A stretch of 35,418 nt of DNA from Halochromatium salexigens (GCF_016653295.1 NZ_NHSF01000023.1:1-35418); one strand, 5' to 3'. Positions 1 to 8,297 are shown, counted from the first letter of the stretch. Numbers and translations: made by a program. Notes: generated from the letters alone by a model not told the origin.

Positions 1-181
1 GTCGACAGTGGCTGTGGGTGTTGAAACATCATCATCACATGCTTTAATGATTACTCGAAGATGACCTTCATATCTCGCTGATCATGTAGGCTAACAAACG
101 TGCCAAAACCTGGCGATTGTTGCTTGGACGCAACAGGTAAGCATCAGTTTCTTAAGAGATTATTTTTCGTCGGGAATTGCT
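1..181. other. AT-richer non-flagellar stretch abutting the broken flhB
   Basis: This stretch is about 45% GC over bases 1-150, clearly lower than the neighbouring flagellar genes. No frame continues FlhB past base 182, and the reading frames are broken by many stops. Read on the minus strand just past the flhB stop, a short open stretch of about 27 codons (roughly 72-151) has no recognisable identity. No terminal inverted repeat or target-site duplication can be seen because the window ends here. It could be the end of an inserted element or a rearrangement junction. Confidence 0.5.
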
Positions 182-1012
182 GACGGCATAGTGTTCAGGG
201 TTGGTGATGATGACGTCCGCCTCCGGCACCTTGCTCATCATGCGACCACGGGCCATGGCTTGCTGCTGCTGGCGAATGCGCGCCTTGACCTGGGGGTCGC
301 CCTCCGACTCCTTGTGCTCGCGTTTAATCTCATCCTTGGACATCCGCAATTTCTTGGTATGGCTCCAGAGCTGATAGGGAACATCGATCAGGATCACGAT
401 CAGCAAGGTCAGTACCATCAAGCCGGTCCCCATGGCGGCCAGCTGCAAGGTTTTGGCCAGCGCCTGTTGGATCGGCTGACCCATCAGATCCATGTAGACG
501 CCGCGATTGGCGACCAGGAACGCCACCGCGACGCCGCCGACCAAAAGCGATTTGGCAATCGCCTTGGCGAGTTCGACCAATGCCTGAACGCCCAGCATGC
601 GCTTAAGCCCCTTCAGCGGGTTGAGCTTGGACAACTGCGGCTGGAGCGATTTGCCCGAGATCAACCACCCCCCGAGCAAGGCCGGCGAGGCCAGTGCCAC
701 CACCGCGAGCAAGAGAAACAACGGCATCATGGTGAACAGGCTGCGCTCGACGAGATCGGTCGCCTTGACCAGCATCGGCGGCACCTCGAATATTTCTCGC
801 CGCTCGAACAGGAACGCTTGCTCCATGATCAGGCCCAGCTGATCGTAGATCAGCTCGCCCCCCAACCAAAAACCCGCGACACCGGCCAGCAGCATCACGA
901 AGGTGGTCAGCTCACGGGAGCGGGGAACCTGGCCTTCTTCGCGCGCCTTCTCTAGGCGTCGCGGGGTGGGTTCTTCGGTTTTTTCTTGATCGCTGCTCTG
1001 GTCTTCGGCCAT
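152..1012 (-). pseudogene. Flagellar export gate protein FlhB, truncated at the autocleavage motif
   Basis: FlhB is the membrane component of the flagellar type III export gate that switches substrate class from rod/hook to filament proteins. The first 277 residues look normal: a charged N-terminus with a TEEPTPRRL-type motif, four hydrophobic segments (about 36-56, 93-117, 148-169, 192-216), then the cytoplasmic linker. The conserved NPxH cleavage motif is present as NPEH at residues 271-274. After HYAV (residue 277) homology stops and nine unrelated residues lead to a TAA. Family members are usually about 350-380 residues, so nearly all of the C-terminal cytoplasmic domain is missing. It lies downstream of cheZ on the same strand, with a 125-base gap. 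It may be a true gene disruption, an assembly junction, or a gate subunit completed by a separately encoded C-terminal domain. Confidence 0.85.
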
Positions 1013-1108
1013 GGCCGCTCACGGAACACACGGTGGGAATCAGCACCATTGTGCGCGAGTAGTGGCCAGAGGGATAGTGACTGGTGCCGCAATTTAGACG
1101 ATTCAGGC

Positions 1109-1135
1109 AAAAAAAGTGTCGAGCCCTCTCGTCTG
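1109..1135 (-). terminator. Weak terminator-like element after cheZ
   Basis: On the minus strand, just after the cheZ stop, a short CGAG-AGGG-CTCG hairpin is followed four bases later by seven T residues (1109-1115). The stem is only four base pairs, so this is a weak intrinsic terminator candidate. If real it would partly separate flhB from the chemotaxis genes. Confidence 0.3.
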
Positions 1136-1137
1136 AC

Positions 1138-1827
1138 TTAGAAGCCAAGCTCGTCTAGCAATGAGTCGACTTGGTCTTGATTGCCGACAATATCGCTGGC
1201 CTCGGGGTTGATCTGTGGGCCGTTGAGCAGGCCCTCGTCGCGTTGGCGGGTCTCCGACTCGCGTTTATCATCAGCACGGCGCTGCATCTGATCGCGCGCC
1301 TGTCCCTCGGGGACGTTATCGATGAGCACCTGGACCAGCTGATTCTCGATCTCGTGGATGACTTCCATCATCTTCTTGATCACCTGGCCAGTCAGGTCCT
1401 GGAAGTCCTGAGCCATCATGATCTCGAGCAATTCCTTGTTGGTCGCTTCGGTCTTCTCCGGCACCTCGCCGAGAAAAGTGCGCGTCTCCTGGACCAGTTC
1501 GCGCGCCTCGTCGAGTTCTTTGGGCTCGGCGAACCATTCGCCCCAGCGTGCGTCGAGGGTCTTGGCACGGGCGCTGAGTGCCTCCTGCAACGGCTGTGCT
1601 CGGTCGATGGCATTCAGTGCGCGATTCGCCGCCTGTTCGGTCATGTTGGCGACATAATTGAGTCGGTCGCGCGCGTCGGGAATAGCTTCGGCGGCCTTCT
1701 CGATCTCCTTGTCGAGCCCGAGTTCGCGCATGTTGTCGCGCAGCATGCGCGTCAGATGTCCGATACGGTTGATCAGCTGCTCGAGGTTTTGCTGATCCGC
1801 CTCGGGCTTTACGGTCGAGGTCATCAT
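1138..1827 (-). CDS. cheZ: CheY-P phosphatase CheZ
   Basis: CheZ (229 residues) accelerates dephosphorylation of CheY-P and so ends the turning signal in the cytoplasm. The signature DFQDLTGQVI lies at residues 141-150, placing the catalytic Asp at 144 and Gln at 148, close to the E. coli positions. Most of the protein is predicted long helix, as expected for the four-helix bundle. The acidic-hydrophobic tail ending QVDSLLDELGF fits the flexible C-terminal CheY-binding peptide. It follows cheY on the same strand after a 37-base gap. The start is ATGATG with GGAG just upstream; either ATG could serve. Confidence 0.96.
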   Translation of the reverse strand: MMTSTVKPEADQQNLEQLINRIGHLTRMLRDNMRELGLDKEIEKAAEAIPDARDRLNYVANMTEQAANRALNAIDRAQPLQEALSARAKTLDARWGEWFAEPKELDEARELVQETRTFLGEVPEKTEATNKELLEIMMAQDFQDLTGQVIKKMMEVIHEIENQLVQVLIDNVPEGQARDQMQRRADDKRESETRQRDEGLLNGPQINPEASDIVGNQDQVDSLLDELGF

Positions 1828-1864
1828 GTATCTCCTATCATACTAGGCTGTTGTCGCTCGGCGG

Positions 1865-2254
1865 TCACCAGCCCAGTTTCTCGAAGATCTTGTTCAGTTT
1901 CTCGTCGAGGGTGGCCGCTGTGAACGGTTTGACCACATAACCGCTCGCGCCCGCCTGGGCGGCGGCAATGATGTTTTCCTTTTTCGCCTCGGCGGTGACC
2001 ATCAGCACCGGTAGATGCTTGAGCCCGTCGTCGGCACGGATCTGTTTGAGCATCTCCATCCCGTCGAGGTTGGGCATGTTCCAGTCGGCCACCACGAAGT
2101 CGAACTTGTCGGCCTTCAGTTTGTTCAGGGCATCCTGACCGTCCTCAGCCTCTTCGACATTCGTGAAGCCAAGCTCCTTGAGAAGGCTACGCACGATGCG
2201 CCGCATGGTCGGGAAGTCATCCACCACCAGGAAGCTAATATTCTTGTCTACCAT
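1865..2254 (-). CDS. cheY: Chemotaxis response regulator CheY
   Basis: CheY (129 residues, single receiver domain) carries phosphoryl groups from CheA to the flagellar switch proteins FliM and FliN. All key residues sit at E. coli numbering: the acidic pair D12/D13, phosphoacceptor D57 within [11 protein letters not shown]87, Y106 and K109. There is no output domain. It lies between the receptor gene (upstream) and cheZ (downstream) on the same strand, with short gaps, consistent with one transcript. Conserved residues throughout give no reason to doubt full function. Confidence 0.97.
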   Translation of the reverse strand: MVDKNISFLVVDDFPTMRRIVRSLLKELGFTNVEEAEDGQDALNKLKADKFDFVVADWNMPNLDGMEMLKQIRADDGLKHLPVLMVTAEAKKENIIAAAQAGASGYVVKPFTAATLDEKLNKIFEKLGW

Positions 2255-2278
2255 CGAGAGTCCCCTGTTAACGCGTTG

Positions 2279-3988
2279 TTAAAATGCTTCCCACTCGTCT
2301 TCGGTCGCCGTCGCCTGCTCCTGTTCCCGCTTGCGTGGGGCTTCCAACTGGGCGGACTGAGGCAGTGCGGCCGGAGGTGGGCCGTGGCTGGAGCGAGAGT
2401 GATTTCCGCCGGCGAGCAACGCATGGGTGCTCTGCGCTGTCTTGCTCAGACGGAATGTCGAGATCGCTTTTTCCATGCGGTCCGCCTGTTCCTCGAGGGA
2501 GGCGGCCGCCGCCGAGGCCTGCTGAACCAGCGCCGCATTCTGCTGGGTCACCTGATCCATCTGGCCCACGGCCTGGCTGACCTGATCGATCCCCTGGCTC
2601 TGCTCTTGGGAAGCCGCCGAAATCTCGTCCATGATATCAGTGACACGGCGCACGGCCCCAACCACTTCTTCCATGGTGGCCCCGGCGCGCTCGGCGAGCG
2701 AGGAGCCGTCCTGAATCTTGGAGACGGTGCCTTCGATCAGTGCCTTGATTTCTTTGGCCGCGTCGGCGCTGCGGCTGGCCAGGTTGCGTACTTCTCCAGC
2801 GACCACGGCAAAACCGCGGCCCTGTTCGCCCGCGCGCGCTGCCTCCACGGATGCGTTAAGCGCCAAGATGTTGGTTTGGAAGGCGATGGAATCAATCACA
2901 TTGGTAATCTCGGCGATCTGCTGAGAGCTGTCTGAGATCCCATGCATGGTCTCGACGACTTGGCCCACGACCTCGCCCCCGCGCTCCGCGGTGGAAGACG
3001 CCTCCAGGGCGAGGCCACTGGCCTGGCGCGCATTGTCGGCGTTTTGCTTCACGGTGGCGGTCAGCTCTTCCATGCTCGAGGCGGTCTGTGCCAGCGCCGA
3101 GGCCTGCTCCTCGGTGCGCGAGGAGAGATCCGCGTTGCCGGTGGCAATCTCGCTTGCGCCGCCATGAATGGCCTGACCGCTCTGGCGAACCTCGCCAATC
3201 ACGCTCGCCAGTTGCGCTACCATGCGTTTCATCGCCACGAGTACGCTGCTGCTGTCGCTGGACTTGGTGTGGATCTCCAGGCTCAGATCCTGATTGGCGA
3301 CCTGATTGGCGATCTCGGCCACCTGATAGGGCTCCGCCCCTAACCGGCGGTTGATCCCGGCGATGATGAACCAAGCCAACAGGATGCCGCCGAGCAGCAC
3401 CACCACCAGGGCGACAATGATGATGGTGCGGTTGTTCAGATACTGGCGTGAGGCTTGCTGATAGGTGGCCTTGGCGACCTCGAGTTGCACATCCATCAGA
3501 GCACTAAAGCCCTCGGAGATAGGGTCGATGACCTGGTAGAGGGTCTCGCTCAAGAACCGTTCGAGCGCGTCGCTATCCTGGCGTTGCAGGATCTCCCGCA
3601 GCTTGGCAAGGGCGGGTTCCGCCGTCGTCATCAATGGCTTGATCTCATCGACCAGACGGCGTTCTTCGGGCACCAGCTTGGTGTCTAGATAGGCCTCCCA
3701 AGCTGAGTTGATCTCGGTGAGCGCCGTGGACAGATTCTCCCGGCCCTGCGACCAACCGAGCATGCCGTCGCTGACCTTGTGCGAGGTATCGACGATATTG
3801 ATCGCATAGTGCTCGACGATGGACTCGAGCTGCCGCAGCGGAATCACGCGGTCCTCGTAGACGGTGTTGAGTCCTTGCACGGCGGCGTTTTGTCCGTACA
3901 GCCCCAGCACCCCGAGCGCGATCAGCGCGGCGGCGAAGACACCCACCAGAAGGCTAAGCTGCGTTGCGATTTTCATCTGTGTGAACAT
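2279..3988 (-). CDS. Methyl-accepting chemotaxis protein with CheR-tether-like C-terminus
   Basis: This transmembrane chemoreceptor has 569 residues from the chosen start. The order is a first membrane helix (about 6-28), a helical periplasmic ligand domain of the four-helix-bundle type, a second membrane helix (about 191-212), a HAMP-like segment, then a long methylation and signalling coiled coil. The signalling tip carries the highly conserved stretch IDSIAFQTNILALNASVEAA, followed by ARAGEQGRGFAVVAGEVRNL. The ligand is unknown. A linker leads to the terminal pentapeptide EWEAF, which resembles the NWETF tether for CheR and CheB. The ATG at 3988 is preceded by AGGAGG at good spacing; an upstream in-frame start at 4039 would overlap cheB and is less likely. 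It is encoded between cheB and cheY. Confidence 0.93.
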   Translation of the reverse strand: MFTQMKIATQLSLLVGVFAAALIALGVLGLYGQNAAVQGLNTVYEDRVIPLRQLESIVEHYAINIVDTSHKVSDGMLGWSQGRENLSTALTEINSAWEAYLDTKLVPEERRLVDEIKPLMTTAEPALAKLREILQRQDSDALERFLSETLYQVIDPISEGFSALMDVQLEVAKATYQQASRQYLNNRTIIIVALVVVLLGGILLAWFIIAGINRRLGAEPYQVAEIANQVANQDLSLEIHTKSSDSSSVLVAMKRMVAQLASVIGEVRQSGQAIHGGASEIATGNADLSSRTEEQASALAQTASSMEELTATVKQNADNARQASGLALEASSTAERGGEVVGQVVETMHGISDSSQQIAEITNVIDSIAFQTNILALNASVEAARAGEQGRGFAVVAGEVRNLASRSADAAKEIKALIEGTVSKIQDGSSLAERAGATMEEVVGAVRRVTDIMDEISAASQEQSQGIDQVSQAVGQMDQVTQQNAALVQQASAAAASLEEQADRMEKAISTFRLSKTAQSTHALLAGGNHSRSSHGPPPAALPQSAQLEAPRKREQEQATATEDEWEAF

Positions 3989-4035
3989 AGGGGGCCCTCC
4001 TGAGTGTGTGTCGTCGAGCCGAGTCCCAGAGGGAC

Positions 4036-5097
4036 TCAAACCCGCTGCGCGCGGCCAGAGGCGGCGGCGAGTTCCATGAGTCGCGGCGCGATGGCTTCGA
4101 GCGCCACCACCTCGCTGGCTCCACCCAGCGCAATCGCCTCGCGTGGCATGCCAAAGACCACGCTGCTGGCCTCGTCCTGGGCGATGGTGGGCGCACCAGC
4201 GTTGCGCATCTCCAGCAAGCCGGCGGCCCCATCCCTGCCCATCCCGGTGAGGATGACGCCAATGGCATTCCGCCCGGCATGCTGCGCGGCGGAATGAAAG
4301 AGTACATCCACGGAGGGGCGATGCCGGTTCACCGGCGGGCCCTCATCGAGCTTGGCGATATAGTTGGCGCCACTGCGAGCCAATTTGAGATGCTGCCCGC
4401 CGGGGGCGATGTAGGCATGGCCCGGAAGCACGCGCTCGCCGTCTTCGGCCTCCTTCACCGCGATCTGGCTGAGCCGGTCGAGCCGTTCAGCGAACGAGCG
4501 CGTGAAGCCACCCGGCATGTGCTGAGTGATCAGGACGCCCGGGCTGGTGGCGGGCAAGGGCTCCAAGACCCGGCGGATGGCCTCGGTGCCGCCCGTCGAG
4601 GCGCCGATGATGAGCAGCTTCTCGCTGGAGATGATGGGCGCCTTGAGGCGCGCCGCTGGCGGTTGGTGGTGATGCAGTGCCTGGCGCGGACGTGACTGCG
4701 CAGCGGCGCGGATCTTTTCCGAGATCTCTTCGGTATAGCTCAGCATGCCACGGCGGATGCCGAGCGAGGGTTTGGCGACGAAATCCAGCGCGCCCAGCTC
4801 GAGCGCGCGCATCGTGACTTCCGAGCCGGCCTGGGTCAGTGACGAGACCATGAGCACTGGCATGGGACGCAGACGCATCAGCCGCTCGAGGAAGTCGAGG
4901 CCATCCATGCGCGGCATCTCGACGTCCAGCGTCAGCACATCAGGATTGTGTTGCTTGATCAGATCCCGCGCCATGATCGGGTCTGAGGCCACGGCCACGA
5001 CCTCCATATCCGGCTGGCTGCCGATGATCTCAGTGAGCAGGTCGCGAATCAGCGCCGAGTCATCGACGCAAAGGACCTTTATCCGGGCTGAACTCAA
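4036..5097 (-). CDS. cheB: Chemotaxis methylesterase/glutamine deamidase CheB
   Basis: CheB (353 residues) demethylates receptor glutamates and deamidates glutamines during adaptation. The N-terminal receiver has the acidic pair at 12-13 and phosphoacceptor D58 in [10 protein letters not shown]. After a His/Pro-rich linker (about 135-152) the catalytic domain carries the triad S167 (GASTGG), H193 (TQHMPGG) and D289 (TGMGRDGA). The start codon is TTG, supported by an AGGAG seven bases upstream; no better ATG is present. It lies 100 bases downstream of cheR and 47 bases upstream of the receptor gene. There is no cheD between them. Confidence 0.96.
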   Translation of the reverse strand: MSSARIKVLCVDDSALIRDLLTEIIGSQPDMEVVAVASDPIMARDLIKQHNPDVLTLDVEMPRMDGLDFLERLMRLRPMPVLMVSSLTQAGSEVTMRALELGALDFVAKPSLGIRRGMLSYTEEISEKIRAAAQSRPRQALHHHQPPAARLKAPIISSEKLLIIGASTGGTEAIRRVLEPLPATSPGVLITQHMPGGFTRSFAERLDRLSQIAVKEAEDGERVLPGHAYIAPGGQHLKLARSGANYIAKLDEGPPVNRHRPSVDVLFHSAAQHAGRNAIGVILTGMGRDGAAGLLEMRNAGAPTIAQDEASSVVFGMPREAIALGGASEVVALEAIAPRLMELAAASGRAQRV

Positions 5098-5197
5098 GGC
5101 CGGTCTCCTCTACCTCATGGTTGGATAGGGCCGGCCGGCGCACACCCGGACTCGGCACATGATGGTCTTCAATGGACGCACCTGGTGTTCCCTGATA

Positions 5198-6079
5198 TCA
5201 AGCCAGGGTATAGATGGTTTGGCCACGCAGCCGGAAGGCCTGGCTGATATAGGAGAAATTCTCGGAATGGCCGGCAAACAGCAAGCCATCCGGTTTGAGC
5301 AGGGGCGCGAATCGCTCGAGGATCCGGGCCTGGGTCGATTTGTCAAAATAGATCATGGTGTTACGACAGAAAATGGCATCGAATGGTCCTTTGATCGACC
5401 ACCCCGGGGCGAGCAGATTGAGCACCTCGAATTCGACCATGTGACGCAGTTCAGGGCGCACGCGAGCCAATCCGACTTGGCCCCCGGTACCGCGCTGGAA
5501 GTAGCGTTTGATCCGCGCTTCATCCATCTTATGCACCTGCTCGATGGGATAGATACCCGCGCGTGCTTTGGCCAGGGCCTCGGTGTCGATGTCGGTGGCG
5601 AGCACCTTCGCGTCTGCGGCGCGCGGCCCGAGGGTCTCGCTGAGGGTGATGGCGATGGAGTAGGGCTCCTCGCCCGTCGAGGCGGCCGCGCACCAGACAC
5701 GCACCGCGCCGGCGCGGTCTTGCACGTGCTTGGCCAACTGCGGGAAATGGTGCGCCTCCCGGAAGAAGGCGGTGAGGTTGGTCGTCAGGGCGTTGGTGAA
5801 GGCTTCCCATTCCTTGGCGTCGGGGCGTCGCTCCAAGCGCGCGAGATAGTCGCTGAAGCGCGTCAGCCCGTAATGGCGCAGCCGTTTGGCTAAACGACTA
5901 TAGACCATCTCGCGCTTGTGCTCGGCGAGGACGATGCCGGCGCGTTGATGGATCAGCTCGCGGATGCGTCTGAAGTCGGCATCGGTCAGCTCGAGATCTC
6001 GATCGACCGATCCATAAGAGGACCAACCACTGGCCGGGGCGACCGGCTGCTGCGCGATATCGTTCAAACTTCCCCCCAT
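5198..6079 (-). CDS. cheR: Chemotaxis receptor methyltransferase CheR
   Basis: CheR (293 residues) uses S-adenosylmethionine to methylate glutamates on receptor helices. The N-terminal helical domain contains the conserved TTNLTAFFRE stretch (about 99-108). The SAM-binding domain follows, with VWCAAASTGEEPYS at about 128-141, LATDID near 170 and the CRNTMIYFD segment further on. The first 30 or so residues are a non-conserved extension. ATG at 6079 is preceded by GAGGGG eight bases upstream. It is transcribed with cheB and lies after flgN, an arrangement reminiscent of Pseudomonas, where a cheR gene neighbours flgA-flgM-flgN. Confidence 0.96.
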   Translation of the reverse strand: MGGSLNDIAQQPVAPASGWSSYGSVDRDLELTDADFRRIRELIHQRAGIVLAEHKREMVYSRLAKRLRHYGLTRFSDYLARLERRPDAKEWEAFTNALTTNLTAFFREAHHFPQLAKHVQDRAGAVRVWCAAASTGEEPYSIAITLSETLGPRAADAKVLATDIDTEALAKARAGIYPIEQVHKMDEARIKRYFQRGTGGQVGLARVRPELRHMVEFEVLNLLAPGWSIKGPFDAIFCRNTMIYFDKSTQARILERFAPLLKPDGLLFAGHSENFSYISQAFRLRGQTIYTLA

Positions 6080-6216
6080 CCTTTCGTCCCCTCGCTAATC
6101 TGGCCCGTCGTGGGCTCGACGCACGGGCAATCGGGACAGCTTATCGCTGCGGCCGGTTTCTGCATAGGCCAAACAGCAACGAGGGTGGTTCGGTCGGTGA
6201 GCGATCGAGCGCGCGT

Positions 6217-6666
6217 TTAGGCCGAGACCTTGAGACGCCCAGAGCGTGGGCCAGTGCGGCCTTGCGTGTCGTACAGCGTCTTTTCCGAGACCGCATGGAT
6301 CACATCGAGCATGCGTTGGTTATGCTTGAGGCGCATCCACAGCATCGAGCCCGCAAGCTCATTGCGTCGGGCGGCGCTCTCGCTGGCAGCGCGCACAGCT
6401 TCCCAATCGTCGAGGCAATCCGCGTCGCGCGCCGCTTGTCGCGCGCCGGCGTCGCCCTCGGCATAGCCGTGCTCGGCCTGCATCTCGCGGCGTTGCTGCT
6501 CGCTGCGCTCGAGCTGCTCCAACAGCGCTTGCTTGTCGGCAGCGATGCGCTGCAGCCATTCGCCATCGATATTGCCAGCCGTCAGTGCCTCGCACTCCTG
6601 TTCCAACAGCAGCGTCAAGCGCTGGAGGCCGTCACGTTGCGTGCCGAGCAGTGTTGCAAGACCCAT
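6217..6666 (-). CDS. flgN: Flagellar export chaperone FlgN
   Basis: FlgN (149 residues) is a small helical cytoplasmic chaperone for the hook-associated proteins FlgK and FlgL before export. The sequence is almost entirely predicted helix with heptad-like leucines, rich in Glu, Gln and Arg, and has the family-typical LLEQECEAL region near residues 20-28 and LKHNQRMLDVI near 113-123. Its length fits the family. It lies 16 bases downstream of flgM, the usual partner, and shares the sigma-28 promoter in front of flgM. Assignment rests on weak family sequence features plus strong context. Confidence 0.85.
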   Translation of the reverse strand: MGLATLLGTQRDGLQRLTLLLEQECEALTAGNIDGEWLQRIAADKQALLEQLERSEQQRREMQAEHGYAEGDAGARQAARDADCLDDWEAVRAASESAARRNELAGSMLWMRLKHNQRMLDVIHAVSEKTLYDTQGRTGPRSGRLKVSA

Positions 6667-6682
6667 TGTTCTACCTAGTTGT

Positions 6683-6958
6683 CTAGCGTTCGAGGAGATC
6701 GCGAACGCTGGCGATGAGCCCGTCCGCGATGCGATCGGCGCGGATGTCTAAACGACCTTCTCGAATCGCCTCGCGAATTGCTTCAACGCTGGCGAGGTCG
6801 ATGTCCTGATCGGTGGCCGCGCTCTCGCGCTGGAGATGCGTCTGAACGGCGGGATCGGTGTTTCCGGTGTTCCCCCGCGCCGGCCCCTCAACCTTTTTCG
6901 GAGACTCTTGTGAGGGTTGGTTAACAGGATATAGTGGATGGTGGATGTCAATCTTCAA
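6683..6958 (-). CDS. flgM: Anti-sigma-28 factor FlgM
   Basis: FlgM (91 residues from the chosen start) binds FliA (sigma-28) in the cytoplasm and is exported once the hook is finished, releasing late transcription. The N-terminus is disordered-looking and rich in Pro, Gly, Thr and Asn. The C-terminal half (from about residue 52) has the conserved helices VEAIREAIREGRLDI and the ADRIADGLIAS segment that contact sigma-28. The TTG at 6958 is chosen because GAGG sits eight bases upstream. It also gives a normal FlgM start (MKIDIHHPL). An alternative upstream TTG at 6991 would lie in or next to the -10 box of the sigma-28 promoter and so could not be in that transcript. Confidence 0.93.
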   Translation of the reverse strand: MKIDIHHPLYPVNQPSQESPKKVEGPARGNTGNTDPAVQTHLQRESAATDQDIDLASVEAIREAIREGRLDIRADRIADGLIASVRDLLER

Positions 6959-6991
6959 GGTGCTTGCCTCATGCCCGGTGCTTAAACTCAA

Positions 6992-7018
6992 TTATCGGCC
7001 TGTCATGAGGGAACTTTA
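6992..7018 (-). promoter_or_regulatory. Sigma-28 (FliA) promoter of flgM-flgN
   Basis: On the minus strand, TAAA (7018-7015), exactly 15 bases, then GCCGATAA (6999-6992) is a perfect match to the FliA consensus. It lies between the flgA stop and the flgM start, about 33 bases before the TTG start. FlgM made from a FliA promoter gives the known autoregulatory loop in which the anti-sigma factor limits its own expression. Confidence 0.9.
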
Positions 7019-7052
7019 ACGCTAAGATGCGCAAACTAGGAAGAAGTTGAGG

Positions 7053-7778
7053 TCAGAAGTCGACCGCAAGTCTGGCCTTGCCCACTACCGTGGCATCGAT
7101 CAACTCGCGCGTAGCGAACCGGACCCGCACGCGCTCGCCGAGTCCCCCGGAGTCCAGCGCCTCGCCTTCACGGGCGACGCGAAAATGCTTCCCACGCGCC
7201 TCGACCACGACCTGCTGCCCCCGTTTCACCAGCAGCTTGGCGCGGAATTGGCGATGCTGCAAGGGAACCCCGGCCCGGACCGTGCGTCGGGCGACCTGAC
7301 CAATGATCGACTCGGGCTCGAGCACGGAGTCACGCGGGAGATCGCTCAGGTTGCCCTGGCGTTGCGTCAGCATCTCCGCGGTGACCAAGGTGCCGGGCGC
7401 CAGCTCCTGCTCGAGCACTGGATAATCGCCATAGCGACTGATCTCGGCCTGCAGATAGCGCACTTGACGGCCTTGCTCACCGCAGCGCACGCCGACCGAG
7501 AGACGCCCTTCGAGCGAGCGCGAACGCCCAGGCAGAAAGGGCTCTGGCGATCGGCAAGGGGGGAGCTTGGCCGCGGGCGGGGTGAGTTCGATCACCAAGT
7601 CCTCGCCCTGCTGACTCGCTTGCTCGTGCAGGAACGCTTGGACAGCCTGTAACATGGCCTCATCGGCGCGCACGGGTGTCGCGATCGACATCGGTAGCAC
7701 CAGCAAAAACAGGATAAGCTGTCCCACAGCAACAGGCCCAACGGGGCGCACGGTCGAGAAAAATGCTGAAGTAATCAC
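7053..7778 (-). CDS. flgA: P-ring assembly chaperone FlgA
   Basis: FlgA (241 residues) is a periplasmic chaperone needed for assembly of the FlgI P-ring. An N-terminal signal peptide is evident: a hydrophobic core at about 18-34 and a likely cleavage near VRA-DE at residue 39. The C-terminal half is the SAF-like beta domain, with EISRYGDYPVLEQELAPGT and the later RAGVPLQHRQFRAKLLVKRGQ region typical of FlgA. Length matches the family. It is divergent from flgB and followed on the same strand by flgM and flgN. Confidence 0.94.
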   Translation of the reverse strand: MITSAFFSTVRPVGPVAVGQLILFLLVLPMSIATPVRADEAMLQAVQAFLHEQASQQGEDLVIELTPPAAKLPPCRSPEPFLPGRSRSLEGRLSVGVRCGEQGRQVRYLQAEISRYGDYPVLEQELAPGTLVTAEMLTQRQGNLSDLPRDSVLEPESIIGQVARRTVRAGVPLQHRQFRAKLLVKRGQQVVVEARGKHFRVAREGEALDSGGLGERVRVRFATRELIDATVVGKARLAVDF

Positions 7779-7803
7779 GGAAAGCGAAGTTGTTTGCTCC
7801 TTT

Positions 7804-7820
7804 GCGCTAGCACCTAGCGC
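7804..7820. promoter_or_regulatory. Perfect inverted repeat between divergent flgA and flgB
   Basis: GCGCTAG-CAC-CTAGCGC is a perfect 7-3-7 inverted repeat in the 93-base divergent intergenic region. On the plus strand it is followed two bases later by TATACT (7823-7828), a plausible -10 element, with a weak TTTGCG at 7801-7806 in the -35 place. The palindrome would then sit in the spacer, a typical operator position. The cognate regulator is unknown. Confidence 0.45.
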
Positions 7821-7871
7821 ACTATACTCTTACACTACTTCATCGACGGTGCCACTCGCCAGAGGATGCGG

Positions 7872-8297
7872 ATGATCGATCAGCTCGCAAACGCCCTCAA
7901 TTTTAGCCAGCAGGCGCTGGCGTTACGCCAAGAACGCCACGAAGTGCTGGCTAGCAACATCGCCAACGCCGACACCCCCAATTACCTCGCGCGCGACTTC
8001 GACTTCGGCAGCGAGCTGGAGAAGGCGCTCGAGCGCGGCCGCCGCGAGCGCACCGAGGGCCTTGCGCTCCAGCGCACCTCGGTTCGCCATATCCCGGGCC
8101 AGGGCCCACCGCTGCGCTCGCCGCTGGACGAGTCGCTCCTCTATCGCATGCCCGCGCAGCCGAGCCTCGACGGCAACACGGTCGAGATGGAGCAGGAGCG
8201 CACGCAGTTCCTCGATAACGCGATGCGCTATCAGGTTGGGCTCAACCTCACCACCGGCCGCATCCAGGGGCTCAAGGGCGCCATGCAGCCCGAGTAA
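7872..8297 (+). CDS. flgB: Flagellar proximal rod protein FlgB
   Basis: FlgB (141 residues) is a proximal rod subunit. The N-terminal flagellar rod motif is clear: LASNIANADTPNYLARDFDF around residues 28-47. The C-terminal helix (MEQERTQFLDNAMRYQVGLN) is typical. The ATG at 7872 is preferred over the ATG at 7866 because AGAGG at 7861-7865 is six bases from the former but directly adjoins the latter. It is the first gene of the plus-strand rod-hook operon, with flgC 33 bases downstream. Confidence 0.95.
   Translation: MIDQLANALNFSQQALALRQERHEVLASNIANADTPNYLARDFDFGSELEKALERGRRERTEGLALQRTSVRHIPGQGPPLRSPLDESLLYRMPAQPSLDGNTVEMEQERTQFLDNAMRYQVGLNLTTGRIQGLKGAMQPE

Noticed and set aside
191-955. Open frame of 254 codons on the plus strand opposite flhB
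   Set aside because: It is antisense to a clearly conserved FlhB sequence and is rich in His/Gln/Arg as expected for a shadow frame.
7839-7854. Sigma-54-like TGGCAC followed by ATGAA upstream of flgA (minus strand)
   Set aside because: The -24 half matches but the -12 half lacks the required GC; too weak to call.
7866-7871. FlgB start at the first ATG
   Set aside because: The AGAGG ribosome binding site directly touches this ATG; the next ATG, six bases later, has proper spacing.
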